64,000 bases of DNA from Acetobacter senegalensis. GTDB taxonomy: Bacteria; Pseudomonadota; Alphaproteobacteria; Acetobacterales; Acetobacteraceae. Every line of letters starts with the position of its first letter. Position 1 is the first letter of the stretch. The DNA is taken from assembly GCF_001580995.1 (NCBI RefSeq), contig NZ_LHZU01000144.1:1-64000 (forward strand). The letters run 5' to 3'. Under the pieces are notes generated by a model that saw only the letters and a list, made by a program, of their open reading frames with translations, ran no database searches and was not told where the DNA came from. The position numbers were made by a program, and so were the translations under genes. Positions 1 to 7,488 of this stretch are shown here, piece after piece.

Positions 1-95
1 ACAACCCGTTTGACAGGTACTACAATCTTCATGGCTTCTTTCGCTTGCAGATGCAGGATCTTTCAGACGCTGCCATACAGTATTTTGACCAAAAA

Positions 96-1733
96 TCACA
101 TACCGGCAGGATAATTAGGTCCGCCACCGCCTTCCGGCACGGCCCAATCTATGTTCTGGGCGGGGTCCTTGATATCGCAGGTTTTGCAATGCACGCAGTT
201 CTGCGCGTTGATTTGCAGACGCGGGTCCGTCGCTTCATCCACCACTTCATACACACCTGCGGGGCAGTAGCGGCTTTCTGGTGCGCGGAACACATCCCAG
301 TTAACCGTTTTCCACAGAGACAGATTCTTCACCCGCAGATGAACGGGCTGGTCTTCTTCATGGTTGGTGGCAGAGAGAAAAACGGACGAGAGCCGATCAA
401 ACGTCAACTGGCCATCCGGCTTGGGGTAGGCAGGTTTTTCACACAGAGACGCCGGTTTGAGCACCTCGTTATCCTGATGCTTGAAATGCAGCGTCCAAGG
501 AGCGCGACCTTTCAGCAACATGGCATCAATACCGGCGTAGATGGCCCCTTTTTTCATGCCGAAACGGGCAAAGGCCGGGCGGATATTCCGCGCCGTGCGT
601 AGTTCTTCCCACAACCAGGAGTCTTTCACCCGCTGCGTGAAGGAAGCAGGTTCGGGCCGGTTGCTTGCCAGCGCTTCCACCACCGCTTCTGCCGCCAGCA
701 TGCCGGACTTCATGGCCGTATGCGTGCCCTTGATTTTAGGCACGTTCAGGAACCCGGCGGAATCCCCGATCAGAGCACCGCCGGGGAAAGTCAGACGGGG
801 GACAGCCTGCAAACCGCCCTCTGAAAGTGCGCGCGCGCCATAGCTGACGCGGCGTCCCCCTTCCAGATGTTTGCGGAATGCTGGATGCAGCTTGAGGCGC
901 TGCATTTCCTCGAACGGGGAAAGCCATGTGTTGGGATAATCCAGCCCGACCACAAAGCCGTAAGACACCAGATTTTCGCCAAAATGGTAGAGCCATGCGC
1001 CACCATAGGTCTGATCATCCAAGGGCCAGCCAAAGCTATGCTGCACCAGACCGGGACGATGCTTCTCGGCCGGAATTTCCCACACTTCCTTGATGCCCAG
1101 ACCATAGGTTTGTGGGTCCACCCCTTTGCGCAGGTCATAATGTGCCATGACCTGTTTGGTCAGAGACCCACGGCATCCCTCGGCAAACAGAGTATAACGG
1201 CCACGCAGTTCCATACCGGGCTGGTAGTTGGGGCCGTGTTCCCCTTCGCGCGTGATGCCCATGTCGCCCGTTGCCACGCCGGCCACACGATTGTTTTCAA
1301 TCAGAACTTCCGCACCTGCAAAACCGGGGTAGATTTCCACACCCAGTTCTTCCGCCTGCGTTGCCAGCCAGCGGCACACTTCACCCAGGCTGACAATGTA
1401 ATTGCCGTGATTGGCCATGTGCGGCATCAGCTTGTCCAGAAAAGGCACGCGCACGCTGCCGGTTTCTGTCAGATACAGCATTTCCTCAGCAGTAACGGCT
1501 GTGTTCAGCGGTGCGCCGCGCTCTTTCCAGTCTGGCAGCAGTTCAGCGAGCGCACGGGGTTCGATCACCGCGCCAGAGACAATATGGGCCCCAATCTCGC
1601 TGCCTTTTTCAATCAGGCAAACGCTGGTTTCAGGCGAGAGCTGACGCAGACGAATGGCCGCAGCCAACCCTGCCGGACCACCGCCAACAATGACGACATC
1701 AAACTCCATCGACTCACGCACTGTTTCGCTCAT
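96..1733 (-). CDS. Electron transfer flavoprotein-ubiquinone oxidoreductase (ETF-QO)
   Basis: This 545-residue protein passes electrons from reduced electron-transfer flavoprotein to ubiquinone at the inner membrane, linking acyl-CoA and amino-acid dehydrogenases to the respiratory chain. The FAD-binding glycine motif VGGGPAG is at residues 16-22. The C-terminus has the ferredoxin-like 4Fe-4S ligands, with Cys at about 490, 513, 516 and 519 (CPAG, then CVHCKTC). Length and domain order match the bacterial and mitochondrial family. No etfA or etfB lies next to it in the window. The 3' end runs to within 95 bases of the window edge, where nothing else is recognisable. The gene stands alone, and its start is about 120 bases from the terminator of the next minus-strand gene. 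The assignment is secure from the fused FAD and Fe-S domains. Confidence 0.95.
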   Translation of the reverse strand: MSETVRESMEFDVVIVGGGPAGLAAAIRLRQLSPETSVCLIEKGSEIGAHIVSGAVIEPRALAELLPDWKERGAPLNTAVTAEEMLYLTETGSVRVPFLDKLMPHMANHGNYIVSLGEVCRWLATQAEELGVEIYPGFAGAEVLIENNRVAGVATGDMGITREGEHGPNYQPGMELRGRYTLFAEGCRGSLTKQVMAHYDLRKGVDPQTYGLGIKEVWEIPAEKHRPGLVQHSFGWPLDDQTYGGAWLYHFGENLVSYGFVVGLDYPNTWLSPFEEMQRLKLHPAFRKHLEGGRRVSYGARALSEGGLQAVPRLTFPGGALIGDSAGFLNVPKIKGTHTAMKSGMLAAEAVVEALASNRPEPASFTQRVKDSWLWEELRTARNIRPAFARFGMKKGAIYAGIDAMLLKGRAPWTLHFKHQDNEVLKPASLCEKPAYPKPDGQLTFDRLSSVFLSATNHEEDQPVHLRVKNLSLWKTVNWDVFRAPESRYCPAGVYEVVDEATDPRLQINAQNCVHCKTCDIKDPAQNIDWAVPEGGGGPNYPAGM

Positions 1734-1795
1734 TCTTGTCCTCTCCCCGGAACGCTTGCGCGGGGCCTCCTAAAGCCGATCTAGGCCGGAATTGC

Positions 1796-1823
1796 AAAAA
1801 ACAGCCCACCAGTCATGGTGGGC
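1796..1823 (-). terminator. Rho-independent terminator after the 2OG oxygenase gene
   Basis: A perfect 7-bp stem (GCCCACC / GGTGGGC, 1804-1810 with 1817-1823) has a 6-base loop. On the minus strand it is followed by two bases and a run of six T. It lies 30 bases beyond the stop of the 2OG-Fe(II) oxygenase gene. Confidence 0.8.
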
Positions 1824-1852
1824 CAGCTTGAAAAAGGGATGACTGTCAAACG

Positions 1853-2530
1853 TCAGACGTGCGCAGCAACCGGGCCAAATGCCAGTTCATGCACCGCACG
1901 CCAACTCTGATCGACAAAATTGACAATAAGGGTGCGGCGGGTGCCACTGATGGGCCGTTTTACAAAGCCGTGCCACGTTTTATCTGACGGAATAAACAAC
2001 ACGCCGGAATTGAACGTACCGGATGCCCGGGCAACGGACTGACCTTCCGGCGTCATGAGGTCCGTGCCCCAGTCCTCCGCATTGTCATCCTGCGAAAGTG
2101 AGATCAGGAGAGTCAGTTTTTTGGCCCCGATATCCGTATGCGGCTCCAGCCAGAACCCATCCGTATCCAGACACAGTTCCAAGCGCAGGGCTGCACCATC
2201 CAGTTGTGCCCCGCAATAATCTGCAAAGGCCTGACGCACTTCCGCGCTGTTCAGCACATGAGCCATACGATCAAGACGCGCATCCTGCGCACGCTTGGCT
2301 TTGTCTACAAATACCCGCGCCTTGTTACGCGTTTCACGACGCCCTCCAACATCCCCAGCACGCGCCTGTGCGCCGGGGTCCCACTCAACAAGCGCATCAC
2401 ATGCCTCTGGCGTCAGGACAGAATCCATCATCCAGTGCGGGTAGGGGTATGGCGCGGGACGGGTTCCCGCCAGCATTTTTACAAACGCGGAAGCGGTGCC
2501 GGCCCCTAAAACCTGGGCGTCAGAATGCAT
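1853..2530 (-). CDS. 2-oxoglutarate/Fe(II)-dependent oxygenase family protein
   Basis: This 225-residue cytosolic protein has the iron-binding facial triad of the 2OG-Fe(II) dioxygenase superfamily. His131 and Asp133 form the HTD motif, His187 is the distal ligand, and an Arg near 198-199 (GTRRT) suits 2-oxoglutarate binding. The spacing resembles prolyl-hydroxylase-like 2OG oxygenases that modify proteins or small molecules, but the substrate cannot be read from sequence. The ATG at 2530 is preceded by AAGGACAGGG, a good ribosome-binding site. The gene is monocistronic, with its own terminator, and sits between ETF-QO and hemN on the same strand. The family call is firm and the substrate is unknown. 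Confidence 0.8.
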   Translation of the reverse strand: MHSDAQVLGAGTASAFVKMLAGTRPAPYPYPHWMMDSVLTPEACDALVEWDPGAQARAGDVGGRRETRNKARVFVDKAKRAQDARLDRMAHVLNSAEVRQAFADYCGAQLDGAALRLELCLDTDGFWLEPHTDIGAKKLTLLISLSQDDNAEDWGTDLMTPEGQSVARASGTFNSGVLFIPSDKTWHGFVKRPISGTRRTLIVNFVDQSWRAVHELAFGPVAAHV

Positions 2531-2670
2531 CTGCCCTGTCCTTCAGTTACGGTACGGGTGCCACTCCCTGATAGCAAATCTGCTTTGCATGTGGGGTGGA
2601 CAGCCTCTTTCCATGCGCCAAAACAGCGACACGATCAACTCATGCTTATACGCAGAGCTGTGAATGAGGT

Positions 2671-4050
2671 TCAGAGCGCGCCCGCAAAACGCGGCTGGGG
2701 TGCCCCGCTGGAAGGCGCCTGAGACAAGGTTTTCCGGTGGGTATCAAACACGGCCGCCACATGACGCAAAAAAGGCCGTCCTTTTTCTGTCACTGTGATT
2801 TTGGGGCCTTCTACCGTTACCAATCCATCCTGAATCAACGGTTCAAGCGCACCTAGCTCCGGCGAGAAGACATCAAGCTGGGCTTCCATCTGTTCCAGAT
2901 CAACGCCCATATCGCACATCAGCCGTTCTATCAGGCTGCCTCGCAGCCGATCATCTGCCGTGCGTTCCACACCCCGCGCGACGGGCAGACCATCATGATC
3001 CGCCATGGCCCGTGCATAAGGCGCGACCGCGGTAATATTCTGCACGTACCCATCGGGCAGCATGGAAATGGCGGAAGCCCCCATGCCCAGCAGAACATCG
3101 CACGAATCGGTCGTATAACCCTGAAAATTACGGCGAAGCGTGCCTGTTGATGCGGCCTGCACCAGCGCATCCTGAGGCAGCGCGTAATGATCCAGACCGA
3201 CCGGCAGATAGCCCTCTGCCCGTAACACGGTATCCATACGGGCCCGCTGGGCAAGACGTTCAGATGGCCTGGGAAGAGACTCTTCAGGGATCAGCCGCTG
3301 ACGTTTCTGTTTCCAAGGCACGTGGGCGTATCCGAACACGGCCAGACGATCCGGGCGCAAAGACGCAATCCTGCGTGCTGTTTCTGCGACACTTTCTTCT
3401 GTCTGGTATGGCAGGCCATAGATCAGATCAATATTGACGCCAGACACCCCTGCATTCCGTACAGCGGTAACGCAGGCTTCTGTCTGTTCAAAAGACTGAT
3501 GGCGGCCACAGGCATCCTGCACCTGAGGGTTGAGATCCTGCACACCGAGGCTGATCCGCGTGAAACCCAGATCACCCAGAAGAGCCGGATAACCTACGGG
3601 CACATGGCGTGGATCAAGCTCCATGGACAGTTCGGCATCCGGCTCAATCTGGAACATGGACCGCACAGACCGCATGATCTGCCGCAAAGCCGATGCCGGG
3701 AGTGTGGAAGGGGTGCCGCCGCCAAATTGCACATGTTTTACACTACGCCGCGTTCCAACCAGCGCAACAACACGGCGTAATTCTTCCCGCAGAAGATCAC
3801 CGTAGGCCAGACGCCCGTCTTCATGCCGCATGACGGATGTGTTGCACCCACAAAAACGGCACAGCTCATCACAGAAAGGAACGTGGAAATAGAGAGAAAC
3901 CGGCTGCTGAGCCGGAAGGGCGCGCAGCCAGCTTTCTGCTTGCGCGGGGCCGACTGCCTCAGAAAAACTGGCGGCAGTCGGGTAGCTGGTATAGCGCGGC
4001 AGGTTCCCGCCGTAACGGTGAACCAGATCTGAAGAAGATGCCGCGCTCAT
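2671..4050 (-). CDS. hemN: Oxygen-independent coproporphyrinogen III oxidase (radical SAM)
   Basis: HemN oxidatively decarboxylates coproporphyrinogen III to protoporphyrinogen IX without O2, using S-adenosylmethionine and a 4Fe-4S cluster. From the ATG at 4050 the protein is 459 residues, the usual length. The radical-SAM motif CxxxCxxC is Cys60, Cys64 and Cys67, followed by Cys69 (the family's CGC). The open frame extends upstream to 4242, but that part reads antisense-like through ompW, and the start at 4050 (MSAASS...) gives the family N-terminus. It begins 4 bases after the ompW stop, so the two genes are probably cotranscribed. The FNR box upstream of ompW would then also control hemN, which fits known FNR control of anaerobic haem synthesis. 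Confidence 0.95.
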   Translation of the reverse strand: MSAASSSDLVHRYGGNLPRYTSYPTAASFSEAVGPAQAESWLRALPAQQPVSLYFHVPFCDELCRFCGCNTSVMRHEDGRLAYGDLLREELRRVVALVGTRRSVKHVQFGGGTPSTLPASALRQIMRSVRSMFQIEPDAELSMELDPRHVPVGYPALLGDLGFTRISLGVQDLNPQVQDACGRHQSFEQTEACVTAVRNAGVSGVNIDLIYGLPYQTEESVAETARRIASLRPDRLAVFGYAHVPWKQKRQRLIPEESLPRPSERLAQRARMDTVLRAEGYLPVGLDHYALPQDALVQAASTGTLRRNFQGYTTDSCDVLLGMGASAISMLPDGYVQNITAVAPYARAMADHDGLPVARGVERTADDRLRGSLIERLMCDMGVDLEQMEAQLDVFSPELGALEPLIQDGLVTVEGPKITVTEKGRPFLRHVAAVFDTHRKTLSQAPSSGAPQPRFAGAL

Positions 4051-4054
4051 GCCA

Positions 4055-4900
4055 TTAGAACCGGTAAGCGATACCAGCGGAAACGACGGTCGGGTCCAGA
4101 GATTCATGGGCACGGACACGCAGCGTTTCTGCCGGGTTCTGAACCCAAGCGTGCATACGGACAAACATCTGTTTGACGTCTGCATTGAAGAACCAGTTGC
4201 CAACCAGCTGATAGTCAAACCCGGCGTTGACAGACGGACCACCAGTGAAGCCTGCGTTCAGCTTGGTCAGACCCAGCGGGCTGCCAGCGTTGCCCTTCAT
4301 GTTGTGGAACCACATGGCCGTGGCACCCACACCCACATACGGGTTGAAGCGCTTGTGCGGACGGAAATGCCAGGCGAAGGTCAGCGTCGGCGGCAGCACC
4401 CAGGCGCTCCCGACATCCAGCTTGCGCGGACCACCCAGAGACGGGACATCGCTACCCAGTGCAGCCACTTCATGACGGGTGCTGGTGGCGATCAGGTCAA
4501 CAGACACGTTGTCCGTCAGGAAGTATTCCAGCGTCAGTTCAGGCATAGCCTGATTGGTGGTGGACAGGTGGGTGTTGCGCAGGGGAATGGTTGCGCCACC
4601 AGCATGCAGACTTACGTTGCTGTCACGATCCTGCGGCAGAACGCCCACGCCGGAAAGGCGGATCATGAAATCGCCCTTGCCCAGGCCGATCTTGGTGCTG
4701 GCGCAGGTTTCAAAAATGCCGCAATGGCCGCTGTAAGGACGCGGTGCTGACGGGATGTGGCTCAGCACCGGAGCGTTGACATAAGCAGCATTGGACGTAG
4801 CGGGGGCCGGAGCCACCTGGGTGGTCTGCGCCTTGGCTGTGCCAGAAAGAGCGGCCACCCCGGCCACCATGGCGGTCAATAAGGAACGAAGCTTCACCAT
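4055..4900 (-). CDS. ompW: OmpW-family outer membrane protein
   Basis: This 281-residue protein has a clear Sec signal peptide (residues 1 to about 24, ending AKA) and a beta-barrel C-terminus finishing in aromatic YRF, the usual outer-membrane insertion signal. The body matches the OmpW/AlkL family, an 8-stranded barrel with a hydrophobic lateral channel for small molecules. It is longer than E. coli OmpW because of an N-terminal region of about 50 residues after the signal. It is the first gene of an ompW-hemN pair. A perfect FNR/FixK-type box lies 69-82 bases upstream of its start. OmpW is oxygen-regulated by FNR in enterobacteria, so the arrangement makes sense. The natural ligand is unknown. 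Confidence 0.88.
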   Translation of the reverse strand: MVKLRSLLTAMVAGVAALSGTAKAQTTQVAPAPATSNAAYVNAPVLSHIPSAPRPYSGHCGIFETCASTKIGLGKGDFMIRLSGVGVLPQDRDSNVSLHAGGATIPLRNTHLSTTNQAMPELTLEYFLTDNVSVDLIATSTRHEVAALGSDVPSLGGPRKLDVGSAWVLPPTLTFAWHFRPHKRFNPYVGVGATAMWFHNMKGNAGSPLGLTKLNAGFTGGPSVNAGFDYQLVGNWFFNADVKQMFVRMHAWVQNPAETLRVRAHESLDPTVVSAGIAYRF

Positions 4901-4968
4901 CGTTTGATACTCTTCTAACTGCGCTGTGATATCTGAAGCGGAGAAATCACGCGCAGCAGTGTGCAGCC

Positions 4969-4982
4969 TTGATTTAGATCAA
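4969..4982. promoter_or_regulatory. FNR/FixK-type box for ompW-hemN
   Basis: The sequence TTGATTTAGATCAA is a perfect TTGAT-N4-ATCAA palindrome. It lies 69-82 bases upstream of the ompW start, in the divergent region shared with the FNR-type regulator gene. Confidence 0.85.
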
Positions 4983-5092
4983 GCATTCAACAGAATGCGG
5001 CAGGGGGTGTGTTCTGAAAACCACAGCATTTTACACAACCCAGATATACAACCGGGGCAGGTGTGAACGAGAGACTCGGTGAATGCTTGTCT

Positions 5093-5106
5093 TTGATTTA
5101 TATCAA
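5093..5106. promoter_or_regulatory. FNR/FixK-type box for the FNR-type regulator gene
   Basis: A second perfect TTGAT-N4-ATCAA palindrome (spacer TTAT), extended by one flanking T/A pair. It lies 124 bases between centres from the first box and upstream of the regulator, suggesting autoregulation. An AT-rich stretch that could hold a -10 element follows at 5115-5140. Confidence 0.82.
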
Positions 5107-5271
5107 AAATCACATAGTATTAATAACATAGCTTTTTTAATGAAGTTTTCCGGTAACTTAGCGTTCTGGAAGGCTGATTCTACCGGATAGTGCGTGATGT
5201 CTTCTGCCCCACAACCTCGGACTTCGCCCGCCTCGATGCGCCGAAGGCTAGTCATTAACGGCGGAGAAGAC

Positions 5272-5970
5272 ATGCACAGATGTCTGGTATGCGAAATTCG
5301 CGATCAGAGCGTCTGCCGGGCGATTGATGATGAAGATCTGGTTGTTCTCGCCAAATCCTCCAAACAGCTTTCTCTCCCCCCCAACACGACGTTGATAGAA
5401 GAAGGCTCTGCTGCCACAGCCTTTTTCAACGTGACGGCTGGCACCGTAAAGCTGTTCAAATCCCTGCCTGATGGGCGGAGACAGATTACAGGCTTTGCCG
5501 ATGTTGGCCATTTTCTGGGGCTGACCAATGCAGGCACCTACTCCTTTGGGGCGGAAACGGTGGACACTGTGCAGGTCTGCCGTTTTATGCGCCCGCAACT
5601 GGAAACATTGCTGGCCGATTACCCCCAGTTTGAACGGCGCCTGCTGGCAGAAGTGACAGACGAGTTGGCCGAAGCGCAGGAGCAGATGCTGCTGCTGGGC
5701 CGCAAGACAGCGCGGGAACGGGTGGCCAGCTTTCTGCTTGCCCGTATGATCCATCGCCCCTGCCAGACAACGGGGGAAGAAAACCGCGTCTCTCTTCCCA
5801 TGACGCGGGTGGATATTGCCGATTATCTGGGCCTGACCATTGAAACGGTCAGCCGCACCATCAGCGCTCTTCGGCGCGATCATATTATTACAGGAACGGA
5901 CCACCACGGAATCCGGGTGTTATCCCCTTCCAGATTACGGGGCCTCGCCTCAGGGCAGGAGAACGCTTAG
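5272..5970 (+). CDS. FNR/FnrN-type oxygen-sensing transcription regulator
   Basis: This CRP-FNR family activator controls genes for low-oxygen life. Starting at ATG 5272 the protein is 232 residues. The N-terminal cysteine motif C-x2-C-x7-C is Cys4, Cys7 and Cys15, and with Cys103 it supplies the four ligands of an O2-labile 4Fe-4S cluster, as in FnrL, FnrN and AadR. The cAMP-type effector domain spans about 20-120, the dimer helix about 125-155, and the winged helix-turn-helix about 175-200. The recognition helix reads ETVSR (Glu191, Ser194, Arg195), the FNR pattern for TTGAT half-sites. ATG 5272 has GGAG five bases before it. Starts at GTG 5194, ATG 5197 or ATG 5236 are possible but have poorer ribosome-binding sites. 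Its last 21 bases overlap the efflux lipoprotein gene on the other strand. Confidence 0.9.
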   Translation: MHRCLVCEIRDQSVCRAIDDEDLVVLAKSSKQLSLPPNTTLIEEGSAATAFFNVTAGTVKLFKSLPDGRRQITGFADVGHFLGLTNAGTYSFGAETVDTVQVCRFMRPQLETLLADYPQFERRLLAEVTDELAEAQEQMLLLGRKTARERVASFLLARMIHRPCQTTGEENRVSLPMTRVDIADYLGLTIETVSRTISALRRDHIITGTDHHGIRVLSPSRLRGLASGQENA

Positions 5971-7488
5971 CCCCTTGTCCGGATGCCAGGAGGGGTGATG
6001 CGGCGCATCTGACTCAGTGCTGTTCCACCATCCACCCCCCAGAGACTGAAACAGCGCCACTGTATCGGAAAGCCGATCTGCCCGCGCCTGAGCCAGCGCC
6101 AGTTCCGTTTGCAGGTGGGCCTGCTGGGTTGTCAGCATAACCACCTGACTGATGGCGCCATACCGATACTGCGCCAAAGCGATACGCAGGCTGTCCCCAG
6201 CCGCCGTTGCGGCTTCCGCATTGTCCGCCAGGGCCGTGGCATCTGTCCGGATAGCGGTGAGCGAATCCGCTACATCCTGCAACGCCGTAATCAATGTGGT
6301 GCGATAGTCAGCCGCAGCCTGATCATACGCCGCACGCGCGGCATGTTCCTGATGCCGAAGCAAACCGCCGTCAAACAAAGGTTGCGTCACCATGGCCATG
6401 ACTTCCCACTGACCATAACCGGGTGCGGCCATCTGCGCGATGGAAGCCGCAGCAAAACCGGGTGTTGCCCCAAGCTGAATGTTGGGCAGCCGATTGGCTA
6501 CCGCCACGCCCACCTGAGCACAGGCGGCATGCCAGTTGGCCTGTGCCGTGCGGATATCGGGCCGCTGCTCCACCAGCCTTGCTGGCAGGCTGACCGGCAG
6601 ATCAGCCGGAAGGGTCAGATCATTGAGCGAAAATTCCGGCTGAGGCGCATCAGGAGGATCACCAACGAGAGAAGCGATCAGATGCTTCTGCTGTTCCAAC
6701 TGCTTTTGCAGGGGGGCCAGAGTCGCTTCATTCTGGGCCAGCGCCGTACGCTGCAACGCCACATCATTCTGCGAGAACTCGCCAGCTTTTTCCTGCTTGC
6801 GGGCCGACTCCAGCAGGTTCCGCTGTAACGCAACAAGGGACTGCGTTGTCTCCAGTTGCGTTTTCAGGGTGGCGTAATCAATGGCCGCCTGCACCACCGA
6901 GGAGGTGAGAGTCAGATACACCGCGCGTAACTGGTCACGCTGGGCATCCCGCAGGGCCTTGGCGGCTTCCACCCCACGCCGCACGCCACCCCACAGATCC
7001 GGCACATAGGAAATGTTCAACTGGGCCGTATGCACCGTGTAGAGCCACTGGTTACTGTTAGGCACTGGTGAATACGTGCGGGATGTCTTGTTGCGGGTCG
7101 GGTTGAAACTGCCAGAAATGGAGGGGTAAAGCGCACTCTGTTGCGCCAGCCTGTTTTCCTGCGCAGCGGCCAGAGCATCCCGTGCGGCCTCCAGCGAGGG
7201 ATTGTTGTCAATCGCCTTGCGCACCAGTTGATCCAGCGCCGGAGAATGGAACAGCGTCCACCATTGGGCCGGAATATCCTGCCCCGGATGAAGCGCCTGT
7301 GCTCCACCTTGCAGGCCAGCCGCCGCCTGCTCCGCCTTGCCGGTAACCGCCTGTGTTCTGTCAGGCTGACCTGCCTGCCCGTAACGGCTGGCAGCAGGGG
7401 CTGCCGGTTTTTTGAAATCCGGCCCCACGGCGCAACCGCCCAGCCCCAAGCCGGTAAGAATGCAGCTTGTCAGAAGTATCCGTTTCAC
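5950..7488 (-). CDS. RND efflux outer-membrane lipoprotein (NodT family)
   Basis: This is the TolC-like outer-membrane channel of a tripartite efflux pump. The GTG start at 7488 overlaps the pump gene's stop codon (GTGA) and gives a protein of 512 residues. It opens with a lipoprotein signal whose lipobox is LGGC, followed by AVGPDF, the usual NodT/OprM opening. The body carries the two outer-membrane efflux protein repeats with long coiled helices. It is the third gene of the adaptor-pump-channel operon. The open frame extends a further 14 codons upstream of 7488, but that would place residues before the signal peptide and overlap the pump more. The 3' end overlaps the FNR-type regulator by 21 bases on the opposite strand. 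Confidence 0.92.
   Translation of the reverse strand: MKRILLTSCILTGLGLGGCAVGPDFKKPAAPAASRYGQAGQPDRTQAVTGKAEQAAAGLQGGAQALHPGQDIPAQWWTLFHSPALDQLVRKAIDNNPSLEAARDALAAAQENRLAQQSALYPSISGSFNPTRNKTSRTYSPVPNSNQWLYTVHTAQLNISYVPDLWGGVRRGVEAAKALRDAQRDQLRAVYLTLTSSVVQAAIDYATLKTQLETTQSLVALQRNLLESARKQEKAGEFSQNDVALQRTALAQNEATLAPLQKQLEQQKHLIASLVGDPPDAPQPEFSLNDLTLPADLPVSLPARLVEQRPDIRTAQANWHAACAQVGVAVANRLPNIQLGATPGFAAASIAQMAAPGYGQWEVMAMVTQPLFDGGLLRHQEHAARAAYDQAAADYRTTLITALQDVADSLTAIRTDATALADNAEAATAAGDSLRIALAQYRYGAISQVVMLTTQQAHLQTELALAQARADRLSDTVALFQSLGGGWWNSTESDAPHHPSWHPDKGLSVLLP

Noticed and set aside
867-1784. 305-codon frame opposite ETF-QO
   Set aside because: It is the antisense shadow of a securely identified gene and has no recognisable protein features.
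4051-4242. 64-codon N-terminal extension of HemN
   Set aside because: It lies inside ompW and has no family sequence; ATG 4050 fits the family N-terminus.
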